Below are positions 1 to 7,629 of a stretch of DNA of 64,000 bases, piece by piece. The first letter of the stretch is position 1. The number at the start of each line of letters is the position of its first letter. Source of the DNA: DASVXQ01 sp040414855 (GTDB lineage: Bacteria; Actinomycetota; CALGFH01); contig JBEDUQ010000038.1 of the NCBI GenBank assembly GCA_040414855.1, positions 77,276 through 141,275 on the forward strand, read 5' to 3'. The position numbers and the translations under genes were made by a program. Below the pieces are notes generated by a model that saw nothing but the letters and a program-made list of their open reading frames with translations, had not been told where the DNA came from and searched no databases.

Positions 1-223
1 GCGTGTAGCTCCCCTGGAGCGGGTCCGCATCGTCGAGTTGGTGGGAGAGCTCCTTGGTGACCCGCTCGATCGCGTCGGAGTCGACCGGGTCGTCCGCGTC
101 GAGCACGACGCTCAGCACATGGGAACGGCCGTGGCGGCGGAGGGCGAGCTCGAGCACCTCGACACCCTGGGCACCGGCGACCTGCTGTGCCAGTTCTTGG
201 ACACGCGGAGGAAGCGTCGTCAC
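1..223 (-). CDS. rimP: Ribosome maturation factor RimP, N-terminal part (runs off the window)
   Basis: RimP binds the free 30S subunit and assists late assembly of its head. The 74 visible codons begin at a GTG (221-223) with VTTLPPRVQEL and continue through the alpha/beta N-terminal domain (LELALRRHGRSHVLSVVLD). They stop at LQGSY, just before the expected SSPGLDR signature outside the window. A gggaggt ribosome binding site lies about 8 bases upstream of the GTG. In actinobacteria rimP heads the nusA-infB operon, which would lie to the left. The neighbouring GNAT-ispG-rseP-dxr block is the usual actinobacterial context, although proS, often nearby, is not seen here. The family match is from the visible sequence; the missing C-terminus prevents a full check. 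Confidence 0.88.
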   Translation of the reverse strand, partial: MTTLPPRVQELAQQVAGAQGVEVLELALRRHGRSHVLSVVLDADDPVDSDAIERVTKELSHQLDDADPLQGSYT

Positions 224-320
224 GATCGCTGACCTCCCTCACGCGTCTACGTTGCTGGTCGCCCTCTCGGTAGCGGCACCCGTCCATCTCCTGCCGTGTG
301 GCGAGAGCCCGGACAAAACA

Positions 321-342
321 GAAGTGGGCGAATGCCCACTTC
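321..342 (-). promoter_or_regulatory. Perfect 9-bp hairpin in the rimP leader
   Basis: The arms gaagtgggc and gcccacttc pair perfectly around a 4-base loop, about 100 bases before the rimP start codon and downstream of the candidate promoter. No T-run follows on the minus strand, so it is not a classic intrinsic terminator. A leader structure that controls the rimP-nusA-infB operon is more likely. I recall similar AGTGGGC hairpins ahead of rimP in other actinobacteria but cannot verify that here. Confidence 0.55.
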
Positions 343-401
343 GTGATTCTGGTCAGCCGTACCTGCCGATGCATGTACGGTGCCACACGTCAACAGTTTG
401 C

Positions 402-440
402 ACGATAGCACCAGCTACCAGTCTCGGCAACTGGATTCAT
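402..440 (-). promoter_or_regulatory. Candidate rimP promoter (TTGCCG-N17-TATCGT)
   Basis: On the minus strand TTGCCG (435-440) and TATCGT (402-407) are separated by exactly 17 bases, a housekeeping-sigma layout. The same -10 hexamer, TATCGT, occurs upstream of rpsB and of the orphan gene at 38777. Transcription would start near 394 and run through the hairpin at 321-342. Confidence 0.45.
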
Positions 441-564
441 GCCCCTGGCCTGCGGGTTTGCGTCACCCTCGACCGCCGCCGGACACCTCCCGTTCAGCGT
501 ACGCGGATGTGGCGCTTCGAAGCCAAACGAGGTCACCACGGCCCTGGCGCGGTCCGCCCTTCAG

Positions 565-741
565 CGCACGCCCACACGAGGACCAGCGCCCGGTCCGCAC
601 CCCGAGCTGCGGCCTCGGCGCTCGGCGACGAGGGCCAGCACCCCGGGCTGTAGTCTCAGCGCCCGGCGACGAGGGCCAGCACCCCAGGCTGCGGCCTCAC
701 CGCACGCCGACGAGGACCAGCACCTCCCCATGCCCGATTCC
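565..741 (-). repeat. 41-bp tandem copies of the 3' end of the ubiquitin-like gene
   Basis: Read leftward, the last codons of the gene ending at 697 (GTGCTGGTCCTCGTCGGCG, then TGA) are followed by two more copies with the same layout at 660-700 and 619-659, exactly 41 bases apart. A longer diverged copy follows at 565-618. The first downstream copy again ends its frame with TGA. Repeat bodies share gtgctggccctcgtcgcc. They look like remnants of tandem duplication of the gene's tail rather than coding sequence. Confidence 0.7.
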
Positions 742-966
742 GCACTGCTCCAACGATCGCCCGACCGGCAGCGGCAGGGCGCCCAGCGGCGCCAGGCCGA
801 GCGGCTTTCGAGCTCCTGGGTCGATCGGCGGCGCCGCGCCGGGTCCGGCGGGATCGCGGAGGAGCTCGGCGATCGGTTCGAGGAGGTCGGCGATCGGGAC
901 GTCGGCGCGCACGGCGAGGTCACGGCGGCGCTTTCCCACCACCACCGTGATCAGGAGGGTGGTCAT
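697..966 (-). CDS. Ubiquitin-like domain protein of EccD/YukD type
   Basis: This 89-residue protein consists only of a ubiquitin-like beta-grasp domain: TTLLITVVVGKRRRDLAV at the start, ADVPIADLLEPIAELL in the middle and CGIGHGEVLVLV at the end. That is the pattern of the N-terminal domain of the type VII secretion membrane protein EccD and of firmicute YukD/EsaB. The eleven membrane helices of EccD are absent. Its ATG (964-966) overlaps the eccC stop in an ATGA, so translation is probably coupled and the products may interact. It could be a free-standing adaptor for the ATPase or a truncated EccD remnant; the degenerate repeats after its stop leave the second reading open. Confidence 0.75.
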   Translation of the reverse strand: MTTLLITVVVGKRRRDLAVRADVPIADLLEPIAELLRDPAGPGAAPPIDPGARKPLGLAPLGALPLPVGRSLEQCGIGHGEVLVLVGVR

Positions 967-3900
967 CCGGACGCGTCGGCGGTGGCCGGTTCGTTGCTGG
1001 ACCGGTGGTCGGGTGGCGGTTCGTTGCTGGACCGGTGGTCGGGTGGCGGTGCGTTGCTGGACCGCTGGTCGGGTGTGGCCCGGGGTCGTAGGGCCGGTGT
1101 CCAGGCCACCTGGACCAGGCCCGACCGCCCGTGGCGGCGGACGAGGTAGCCCCGGCCCGGTGGCTGTGGCGCGGCGGCGCGGCCCCCGAGCAGCTCTCCC
1201 TCGCGCGGGTCGCCCGACATGATCAGCCCGGGACCGCCACGCTCGCGGATCCGTTGGAAGAACGGCTCGAACGAGGTTCGCGCCGAGCCGCTGACGGGGC
1301 GGGCGAGCAGGACGTGCAAGCCGACGTCCCGGCCACGGCCGAGCAGGTCGATCAGCGGCTCCAGCGGGTTGCCCGCGACCGGCGCCACCAGGTCGTAGTC
1401 GTCGACCACCAGCACGTGACGCGGTTCGTGCCGCATGCCCGGCGCCGGTGCGCCGCGGTCGAGGCGGACATCGAGCGACGAGCGCAGCCGGCGGATGCCG
1501 TCGAACACCAATGCGGGTGAGTCCAGGTAGGCCCTGCACTGGGGCAGGTCGGTGAGGTCGGCCAGCGTGCGCCGGTAGTCGACCACGATCAGCCGCAGCT
1601 CGTCGGTGCTGTAACGGGCAGCCAGACCGGTGGCCAGGCACCGCAGCGTCGAGGTCTTCCCGCACTCGGCATCGCCGAGCACGAGAAAGTGCGGCGCTGA
1701 CCACAGATCGAGGGTCACGACGTCGAGGCGGTGGTCGTGCAGCGCGAATGGCACTCCCCCGCTCGCTTCCAGCTCGGGACAGGCGGCCGCCCGCCGGAGA
1801 AGGTCGTCGATCGGCACCAGCGTAGGCAGCCGTCGCAGCCGCGGAGCGATCGCGCCCGTCGGGCTCCGCAGGACATGCCGGAGGAGCGCTTCGGCCGCCA
1901 CCGGAATCGCGCCACCGTCGCCGCCAAGGACGGTGCCGGGGCCAACCGTCTCGTCACGGCTCGCGCCAGCCCGGGCCACGGCCGGCAGGGCGGTCTGGAA
2001 CTGGTGACCGTTGGCGGAGAGCCCCCGTCCCGGGGTGCGAGATGGCAGGCGGGCAGCGGCCGCGCGGCCGACCTGCGATTCGAACGGGTCGTTGAGGTGG
2101 AGCTCCAGCCGGCCGCCGAGGTTGTCCAGGAGCCCGAGCCGGAGGTCGGCCCACCGGTTGGCGGCGATCACCAGGTGCACGCCGTGGTGCAGCCCAACCG
2201 CCGCGAGCGCTTCGATCTCGTGATCGAGGTCGGGAAGCTCCTGCCGGAGCCTGGCCCAGTTGTCGACGACCAGGAACACATCGCCGTACCCGTCCTGGCC
2301 CAGCGCGGGCTGGTGGCGGCGGCGGGCATGCCACTCCGCCATCGACGCGATCCTCTCTTCGCGGAACTGCTGGTCTCGCTCGGCGACGACCGTGCGCAGC
2401 TCGCGGACCAGCCGTCTGGCCTCGTCGGGGTCGTGGACGCCCGCCACGGCTCCGACGTGCGGCAGGTCGCCCAGCCGGTGCAGCAGTCCCCCGCCGAGGT
2501 CGATGCAGTACAGCTGCACATCGTCCGGAGCGTGGGTAAGGGCGAGGGCAGCCACCAGCGTGGCCAGTAGCGTGCTCTTGCCACTCCGCGGCGCGCCGGC
2601 GATCGCCAGGTGACCTCGCCGACCGGTGAAGTCCAGCTCCAGCGGGTGCTGCGACTGTGTGAACGGCTCGTCCACGATGCCGACCGGCACTCGCAGCCAG
2701 CCCGGGTCGCCGGGACGCCGGGCGTGCCGCGGCGAGCCGGCGGAACCCACGTGATCCCGCGGACCCGGCGGACCCGGCGGACCCTGGAGACCCCGCGGAC
2801 CTGGTGGCCCTAGCGGACCCGGCGGACCCGGTGGACCCGCCGGACCGGCCGCTCCGCGGCAGCGCTGGAGCACCTCGTCGAGGGTGATCACCCGCGCGAG
2901 GGGCGGCAGCCAGACGCGGTGCGCGCGCGATTCGGTGGCCGCACGGGCCGCGGCGGAGAGCGCGGCCAACTCCTCGGCGGCCGCCGCGGCCGTGGGCACG
3001 TCGGGCATGGCGGGGAGGACGTCGTCGCGTGGCAAGGCGATCGGCTCGAAGGGCACGACCAGCGGCACCGGGTCGCCGGGCGTGGCCCGCGGGCCCGCGT
3101 GAGATGGCGTGAACCCGCCGGCGACCACGAGACCCTGGAACGGCACGCAGGGACCGTCGTCGACCCGGAGCAGACCGTGGCCGGGAGACGCCGGGAGATG
3201 GAACGCGTCGGCTGTGCCGAGCACGGCGGTGGACTCGGCCGCGCTGAAGGTGCGAAGGCAGATCCGGTAGCGGAGATGGCTCTCCAAGCCGCGGAGACGG
3301 CCCTCGTCTAGGCGCTGCGACGCGAGCAGCAGGTGGATCCCCAGGCTGCGGCCGGTCCGGCCGATCGCGGTGAAGAGGTCGAGGAACTCCGGATGGGCGG
3401 CGAGCAGCTCGCCGAACTCGTCGACGACCACCAGCAGGCTCGGCAGCGGCTCGAGGCGTCCGGTCGCCGCCCGTCTTCGGTGCGCGGCGATGCTGTCGAG
3501 GTTCGCCTCCCGGAGCAGGCGCTGCCTGCGGTCGACCTCGCCGAAGAGGGCGCTCCGGGCGCGCTCCACCATGCTGGGATCGTCCTGGAGGTTGGTGATC
3601 AGGCCGGCGGTGTGGGGCAGGCCGGCCAGCGGTGCGAACGCTGCCCCGCCCTTGAAGTCGACCAGCGCGAACGAGAGCCGCTCGAGCGGGTGGGTCAACG
3701 CGAGCCCGACGACGATCGTGCGCAGCAGCTCGCTCTTCCCCGACCCGGTGGCGCCGATGAGCAGGCCGTGCGGGCCCATGCCGCCCTCAGAGGCCTCCTC
3801 GAGGTCGAGGACGACACCGGCATCCACGCCAGCATCGACGACGGCCGGGGCCGCGAGGCCACCGGAAGGCGCGACCGGTCGCCCGATCGGAACCCGAAGT

Positions 3901-5348
3901 CGCGCGGACGCCGCGCCCTCGCGCCAGACCCTCGCGAGCCCCGGACCGTCGAGAGCTGAATCACGACCGAACCCGAGCACGTCGAGGAGGCCGGCGGGCG
4001 GCCGCCCACGGCCATAACCATCGCGGCCCTCACCGCCCTCACCGGACCCCGGGCCCGCGAGCCACAGCGGCGCGAGACGCCTCGCCAACGCCTCCGAGAA
4101 CGCCAGGCTCGCCGCGTCGGCCCGACCGCCGGCGTGGACACGCCCAACGGGACCCGCCTCGCGGACCGTGAGCCCGCCGTCCCCGTCGACCTCCACGGTG
4201 CACCGTGCCGCCGGCGGCTCGCCGAGCGCACCACTGGCGAGCCAGAGGACCGTGGCGCAGAGCTCCGGCGCGGCCCGGAGCAGCTCGTCCACGATCTCCG
4301 AGCGACCCAACGGCCCTCCCGGCAGGTAGCCGTCAACCACGACCAGCAGGTGCGGCGGCAAGGCCCCAGCGCGCGAACCGCCCCCGCTCGCGCGCGAGCG
4401 CCGGCCGCGCAGCCGGGGGCGGACCTCGCGCTCGATCAAGCCGGACGCGCCGGTCGGGCTCGCGGCCAACATGCATCGCGGCGACACCACCGGCCCTCCA
4501 CCCGCCTCCAGACCCGGCCGCGCGTGCGGGAGCCATTTGAGCCACTCCCAATCGAGCACGGCGTCCGGTGTCGTCACGGCCACGATCCACAGGTCCTCGG
4601 GCGCGTGGGCGACCGCGGATTGGAGCAGCATGCCCCGCACCAGCGAGCGCGCGGCGGCCCTGGGGCCGCGGACGGTCACGACCCCAACGCCTCGCAGCGG
4701 CACCGTGACCGGGAGGTCCTCGACCCCCGCTGACCTCGCGACCACCTCCCGCGCCGCCCGGAGCAGCTCGGGGTCGTGGTCCGCCAGCGGGTCGCGCCCG
4801 AGGTCCAGGGACAGTCTGGCGGCGAGCGGCACGGGACCGCGTCCCACCCGGACCTCCAGGAAGTCCGCGTCGGGCGGCGACCGCTCCCAGACTCGGCCGT
4901 GGTCGATCATGCCGGCCAGCCGGTCCAGGTCGGGGTGCACGTGCTCGGCCGCCGCGCGCTGCGCCGCCGCCGCCTCGGCCGCCCGAGTGCCGACCTCGTC
5001 GAGGTGGGCGCGATACCGAGACACCTCGACCCGCCTCGCACGCTTGGCGGAACGGCGCCCGAGCAGGCGTGTGCCCAGGCCGACCAAGGCCGACAGCAGC
5101 AGCGACCCGCCCGTGGCGAGGAGCAGCCATCGGCGCCCGGAGCCCGACGACGAGAGCAGCAGCGGCAGCGACCCGATGCCGCCGAGGGCTGGCAGCAGGA
5201 ACAACGGCCAACCGCCCGACGCCGGTGGAGCCGATCGCGGTGGCGGGGCGACGACAATTTCTCCGGAGGGCACCGGCGGCGGGTGGCGGCGCGGTCCCCG
5301 ATCCACGCGGAACCGGCCGGAGCCGAGCATTTGGACGTTGTTCTCCAT
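963..5348 (-). CDS. eccC: EccC-type type VII secretion ATPase (FtsK/SpoIIIE family)
   Basis: EccC is the motor of type VII secretion: it recognises WXG100-type substrates and powers export. The 1461-residue protein has two membrane helices (about 47-65 and 73-92), then three FtsK-like ATPase domains. Walker A motifs are GATGSGKS (near 531), GAPRSGKS (near 916) and GDAECGKT (near 1223); the Walker B lines are LLVVVDEF (near 637), VFLVVDNW (near 1024) and HVLVVDDY (near 1311). This matches fused EccCa-EccCb in length and order. Unusual parts are a collagen-like Gly-X-Y linker (about 832-862) between domains 1 and 2 and three RSSNEPPPDH repeats at the C-terminus. No EccB, full EccD, EccE, mycosin or WXG100 gene lies nearby, so it is an orphan with only the ubiquitin-like gene. 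ATG start at 5346-5348. Confidence 0.9.
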   Translation of the reverse strand: MENNVQMLGSGRFRVDRGPRRHPPPVPSGEIVVAPPPRSAPPASGGWPLFLLPALGGIGSLPLLLSSSGSGRRWLLLATGGSLLLSALVGLGTRLLGRRSAKRARRVEVSRYRAHLDEVGTRAAEAAAAQRAAAEHVHPDLDRLAGMIDHGRVWERSPPDADFLEVRVGRGPVPLAARLSLDLGRDPLADHDPELLRAAREVVARSAGVEDLPVTVPLRGVGVVTVRGPRAAARSLVRGMLLQSAVAHAPEDLWIVAVTTPDAVLDWEWLKWLPHARPGLEAGGGPVVSPRCMLAASPTGASGLIEREVRPRLRGRRSRASGGGSRAGALPPHLLVVVDGYLPGGPLGRSEIVDELLRAAPELCATVLWLASGALGEPPAARCTVEVDGDGGLTVREAGPVGRVHAGGRADAASLAFSEALARRLAPLWLAGPGSGEGGEGRDGYGRGRPPAGLLDVLGFGRDSALDGPGLARVWREGAASARLRVPIGRPVAPSGGLAAPAVVDAGVDAGVVLDLEEASEGGMGPHGLLIGATGSGKSELLRTIVVGLALTHPLERLSFALVDFKGGAAFAPLAGLPHTAGLITNLQDDPSMVERARSALFGEVDRRQRLLREANLDSIAAHRRRAATGRLEPLPSLLVVVDEFGELLAAHPEFLDLFTAIGRTGRSLGIHLLLASQRLDEGRLRGLESHLRYRICLRTFSAAESTAVLGTADAFHLPASPGHGLLRVDDGPCVPFQGLVVAGGFTPSHAGPRATPGDPVPLVVPFEPIALPRDDVLPAMPDVPTAAAAAEELAALSAAARAATESRAHRVWLPPLARVITLDEVLQRCRGAAGPAGPPGPPGPLGPPGPRGLQGPPGPPGPRDHVGSAGSPRHARRPGDPGWLRVPVGIVDEPFTQSQHPLELDFTGRRGHLAIAGAPRSGKSTLLATLVAALALTHAPDDVQLYCIDLGGGLLHRLGDLPHVGAVAGVHDPDEARRLVRELRTVVAERDQQFREERIASMAEWHARRRHQPALGQDGYGDVFLVVDNWARLRQELPDLDHEIEALAAVGLHHGVHLVIAANRWADLRLGLLDNLGGRLELHLNDPFESQVGRAAAARLPSRTPGRGLSANGHQFQTALPAVARAGASRDETVGPGTVLGGDGGAIPVAAEALLRHVLRSPTGAIAPRLRRLPTLVPIDDLLRRAAACPELEASGGVPFALHDHRLDVVTLDLWSAPHFLVLGDAECGKTSTLRCLATGLAARYSTDELRLIVVDYRRTLADLTDLPQCRAYLDSPALVFDGIRRLRSSLDVRLDRGAPAPGMRHEPRHVLVVDDYDLVAPVAGNPLEPLIDLLGRGRDVGLHVLLARPVSGSARTSFEPFFQRIRERGGPGLIMSGDPREGELLGGRAAAPQPPGRGYLVRRHGRSGLVQVAWTPALRPRATPDQRSSNAPPPDHRSSNEPPPDHRSSNEPATADASG
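988..1073 (-). repeat. 30-bp tandem repeat in the eccC tail (3 copies)
   Basis: Units at 988-1017, 1018-1047 and 1048-1073 share ggttcgttgctggaccgg. The first two are identical and the third, partial, has few changes. They encode RSSN(A/E)PPPDH repeats at the extreme C-terminus of EccC, just before the stop. Near-identity suggests recent duplication. Confidence 0.85.
2731..2853 (-). repeat. Collagen-like Gly-X-Y coding repeat inside eccC
   Basis: A run of 9-base-related units (ggacccggc variants) encodes GPAGPPGPPGPLGPPG and continues with GPRGLQGPPGPPGPRD between ATPase domains 1 and 2 of EccC. Collagen-like tracts are known mainly from extracellular bacterial proteins, so this is an odd place for one. 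It may be a long flexible or trimeric linker, or simply expansion of a Gly/Pro linker. Confidence 0.85.
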
Positions 5349-5440
5349 GCGGCGAGCACCGAGGGGGTCGAAAGGATGTGCGAACCTCGGGCCTCGACGC
5401 TAATGGCGCGCCAGCCCGGCGGAAAGCCCACCTCGAAATC

Positions 5441-5449
5441 TGTGGATAA
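5441..5449. other. Perfect DnaA box between the GNAT gene and eccC
   Basis: The plus strand reads TGTGGATAA, the complement of the DnaA box TTATCCACA, within aaatctgtggataacc. The same extended word occurs at 22453-22468 and, slightly changed, at 16755-16769. It lies about 92 bases upstream of the eccC start. Confidence 0.6.
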
Positions 5450-5511
5450 CCGCGTCGGCGCGGCAAGGAAGGCCCGTCCCCCGGCGACGGCAGGAACGCC
5501 GTCGGGCGGGG

Positions 5512-6402
5512 CTACGGCAGGATGACCGTCTGGAAGTCGTAGGGCTCGCGCTGAAACCCCAGGCGCTCGTAGAGAGCGACCGCCGGCGCGTTGAAGTCGT
5601 TCACGTAGAGCGAGAGAGCGGGGTGGCGCTGAAACGCCAGCTCGCAGCAGGCGGCCATCGCCTCGGTGCCGAGACCCTGGCCGCGGACGGCGGGCGGGAC
5701 GTAGACGCCCTGGATCTGCGCGCCCTTGTCGCTGGCGCAGCCAACGTCCATCTTGAACTGGAGCTCTCCGCCGACCTCGTAGACGTAGGTCCAGCCGCGC
5801 GCGGTGAGGATCTGGACCCTGCGGCGGTAGCCGGACGGGTCGCGGGCGAGCGGGTTCTCGCCCATCTCCTCGGTGTACATCGCGGCCGACAGATGCAGCA
5901 CCCGGTCCTCGTCCGCCGGCTTGGCGAGCCGCGCAAAGCCCGCCGCCGGCCCGTCTGGCGGGATCAGGGTGCGGGGGTCGACCACGTAGACGAATTGGCG
6001 GGCGCGGACCTCCCTCGGCGGCGGATAGGTGGCGCCGACCAGCTCCCAGAGCCGCTCGACCGCGAGCCGCTCGCCGACCAGCATCCGGGTCGCGGCCGAG
6101 CCGGCGGCGGCCGGCGCGAGCGTGTCGCACACCATGCTGTCGTCGAACGCGGGCACCACGTTGGGGCCGACGTGCAGGACGCCGACCAGCTCGCCGGAGC
6201 CGGTCGAGAACGCGCCCCACAACGGGCTCCAGCCGGGAGCCCTGAGAACGCCGTCGTTGAGCACCCGGCTGGCGATGAAGACGTCCCTGGCCGGCTGCCG
6301 GTCGAGATACGCCAGGGTTGCCCGCTCGTCCTGGCGGCCGAGCAGCCGGACCTCGAGGCCGGACGACCCGCGTGTCCCGCCCCCCGGTCGCCCCAGACGC
6401 AT
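5512..6402 (-). CDS. GNAT acetyltransferase with N-terminal DUF4081-type domain
   Basis: The 296-residue protein ends in a GNAT fold: the acetyl-CoA loop is VPPAVRGQGLGTEAMAA (around residues 225-241), followed by LYVNDFNAPAVALYERLGF. The first half (residues about 15-140) matches the DUF4081 region found in actinobacterial proteins coded directly beside ispG, such as the Mycobacterium gene next to gcpE. The substrate is unknown. The start chosen is the ATG at 6400-6402, two bases after the ispG stop; an open frame extends further upstream only because it overlaps ispG. It belongs to the ispG operon. Confidence 0.85.
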   Translation of the reverse strand: MRLGRPGGGTRGSSGLEVRLLGRQDERATLAYLDRQPARDVFIASRVLNDGVLRAPGWSPLWGAFSTGSGELVGVLHVGPNVVPAFDDSMVCDTLAPAAAGSAATRMLVGERLAVERLWELVGATYPPPREVRARQFVYVVDPRTLIPPDGPAAGFARLAKPADEDRVLHLSAAMYTEEMGENPLARDPSGYRRRVQILTARGWTYVYEVGGELQFKMDVGCASDKGAQIQGVYVPPAVRGQGLGTEAMAACCELAFQRHPALSLYVNDFNAPAVALYERLGFQREPYDFQTVILP

Positions 6403-6404
6403 TC

Positions 6405-7550
6405 TCAGCCTCGGGTCACCTCCGGCTTGCCGCTGGCGGCGCCGGACGCCTTGTACTCCTCGGCCAGCAACTTCGCCTCCTGCATCAGCGAGTCGACGAT
6501 CTCGGACTCTGGAACCGTCCGGATCACCTGGCCGCCGCGGAAGATCTGGCCCTTGCCCTTGCCTGACGCGACCCCGATGTCGGCCTCGCGGGCCTCGCCC
6601 GGGCCGTTGACGATGCAGCCCATGACCGCGACCCGCAGCGGGGCGTCGATCTCGCCCATGCGCTCCTCGACCGCGTTGGCCAGCGTGAAGACGTCGACCT
6701 CGGCGCGGCCGCACGACGGGCACGCGACCAGGTCGAGCTTCTTGGGCCGTAGGCCGAGCGCGCCGAGGATGGCATTGCCGACCTTGACCTCCTCGACCGG
6801 CGGCGCCGTCAGCGACACGCGGATGGTGTCGCCGATGCCTTCGGCGAGCAGCGTGCCGATGCCCACCGACGACTTGATGATCCCGTCCTTGGGCGTGCCC
6901 GCCTCAGTGACGCCCAGGTGGAGCGGGTAGTCGCAGCGGGCGGCCAGCAGCCGGTACGACTCGATCATCATCACCGGGTTCTGGTGCTTCACCGAGATCT
7001 TGATGTCGCCGAAGCCGACCGACTCGAGGATCCCGATCTCGAACAGCGCGGACTCGACCAGCGCCTCGGGCGTCGGGCCGCCGTGTTTGGCCAGGATCTC
7101 CTTCTGGAGCGATCCGGCGTTGACGCCGACCCGGATCGGGATACCCCGCGCCGAGGCCTCCTGGGCGATCAGCTTGACCTTGTCGTGCTTCTTGATGTTT
7201 CCGGGGTTGATGCGGACCCCGGCGCAGCCCGCCTCGATCGCGGCCATCGCGTACTTCCACTGGAAATGGATATCCGCGACGACCGGAATCGTCGACTTCG
7301 CGGCGATCGCCTTGAGCGCCGCCGCGTCGTCGGTGTCGGGCACGGCGACCCGGACGATGTCGCAGCCGGACGCGGCCAGCTCAGCGATCTGCTGGAGGGT
7401 GGCGTTGATGTCAGCGGTCTTGGTGATGCACATCGACTGCACGCTGATGGGCGCGCCATCCCCCACCGGCACCTTGCCCACGTTGATGCGACGTGAGTGC
7501 CGGCGGCCCTTTCCTGCCGCGATGTCGGTCAACTCGAGGGGGTAGGCCAC
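6405..7550 (-). CDS. ispG: 4-hydroxy-3-methylbut-2-en-1-yl diphosphate synthase (GcpE)
   Basis: IspG converts MEcPP to HMBPP in the MEP pathway of isoprenoid synthesis, using a [4Fe-4S] cluster. The 381-residue protein has the N-terminal TIM barrel (GAPISVQSMCITKTAD, then AGCAGVRINPGN) and the C-terminal cluster ligands ACPSCGR (near 272-278) and MGCIVNGPGEA (near 310). Start is GTG at 7548-7550 with aggag nine bases upstream. It sits downstream of rseP and dxr, another MEP gene, in a conserved actinobacterial operon. Residues and length are typical. Confidence 0.97.
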   Translation of the reverse strand: MAYPLELTDIAAGKGRRHSRRINVGKVPVGDGAPISVQSMCITKTADINATLQQIAELAASGCDIVRVAVPDTDDAAALKAIAAKSTIPVVADIHFQWKYAMAAIEAGCAGVRINPGNIKKHDKVKLIAQEASARGIPIRVGVNAGSLQKEILAKHGGPTPEALVESALFEIGILESVGFGDIKISVKHQNPVMMIESYRLLAARCDYPLHLGVTEAGTPKDGIIKSSVGIGTLLAEGIGDTIRVSLTAPPVEEVKVGNAILGALGLRPKKLDLVACPSCGRAEVDVFTLANAVEERMGEIDAPLRVAVMGCIVNGPGEAREADIGVASGKGKGQIFRGGQVIRTVPESEIVDSLMQEAKLLAEEYKASGAASGKPEVTRG

Positions 7551-7629
7551 GGTCCTTAGCTCCTTTTCGAGAGGTCTCGCTTGGAGGGGGAATTCGGCGG
7601 AGACCGTCGAGCCGGGTTTCTCTCAAGCG

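Larger units (their letters stand above)
224..564 (-). promoter_or_regulatory. rimP leader region without a gene
   Basis: About 340 bases upstream of rimP hold no convincing coding sequence; frames that stay open are antisense or random open frames of GC-rich DNA. The stretch contains a candidate promoter (402-440), a perfect hairpin (321-342) and, at its right edge, degenerate repeats of the preceding gene's 3' end. If the promoter call is right, rimP mRNA has a leader of about 170 bases, long enough for regulation. Confidence 0.5.

Noticed and set aside
697..1704. A 335-codon frame containing the ubiquitin-like protein
   Set aside because: Only the last 89 codons match a family; the rest is another frame of eccC, and an ATGA overlap gives a better start.
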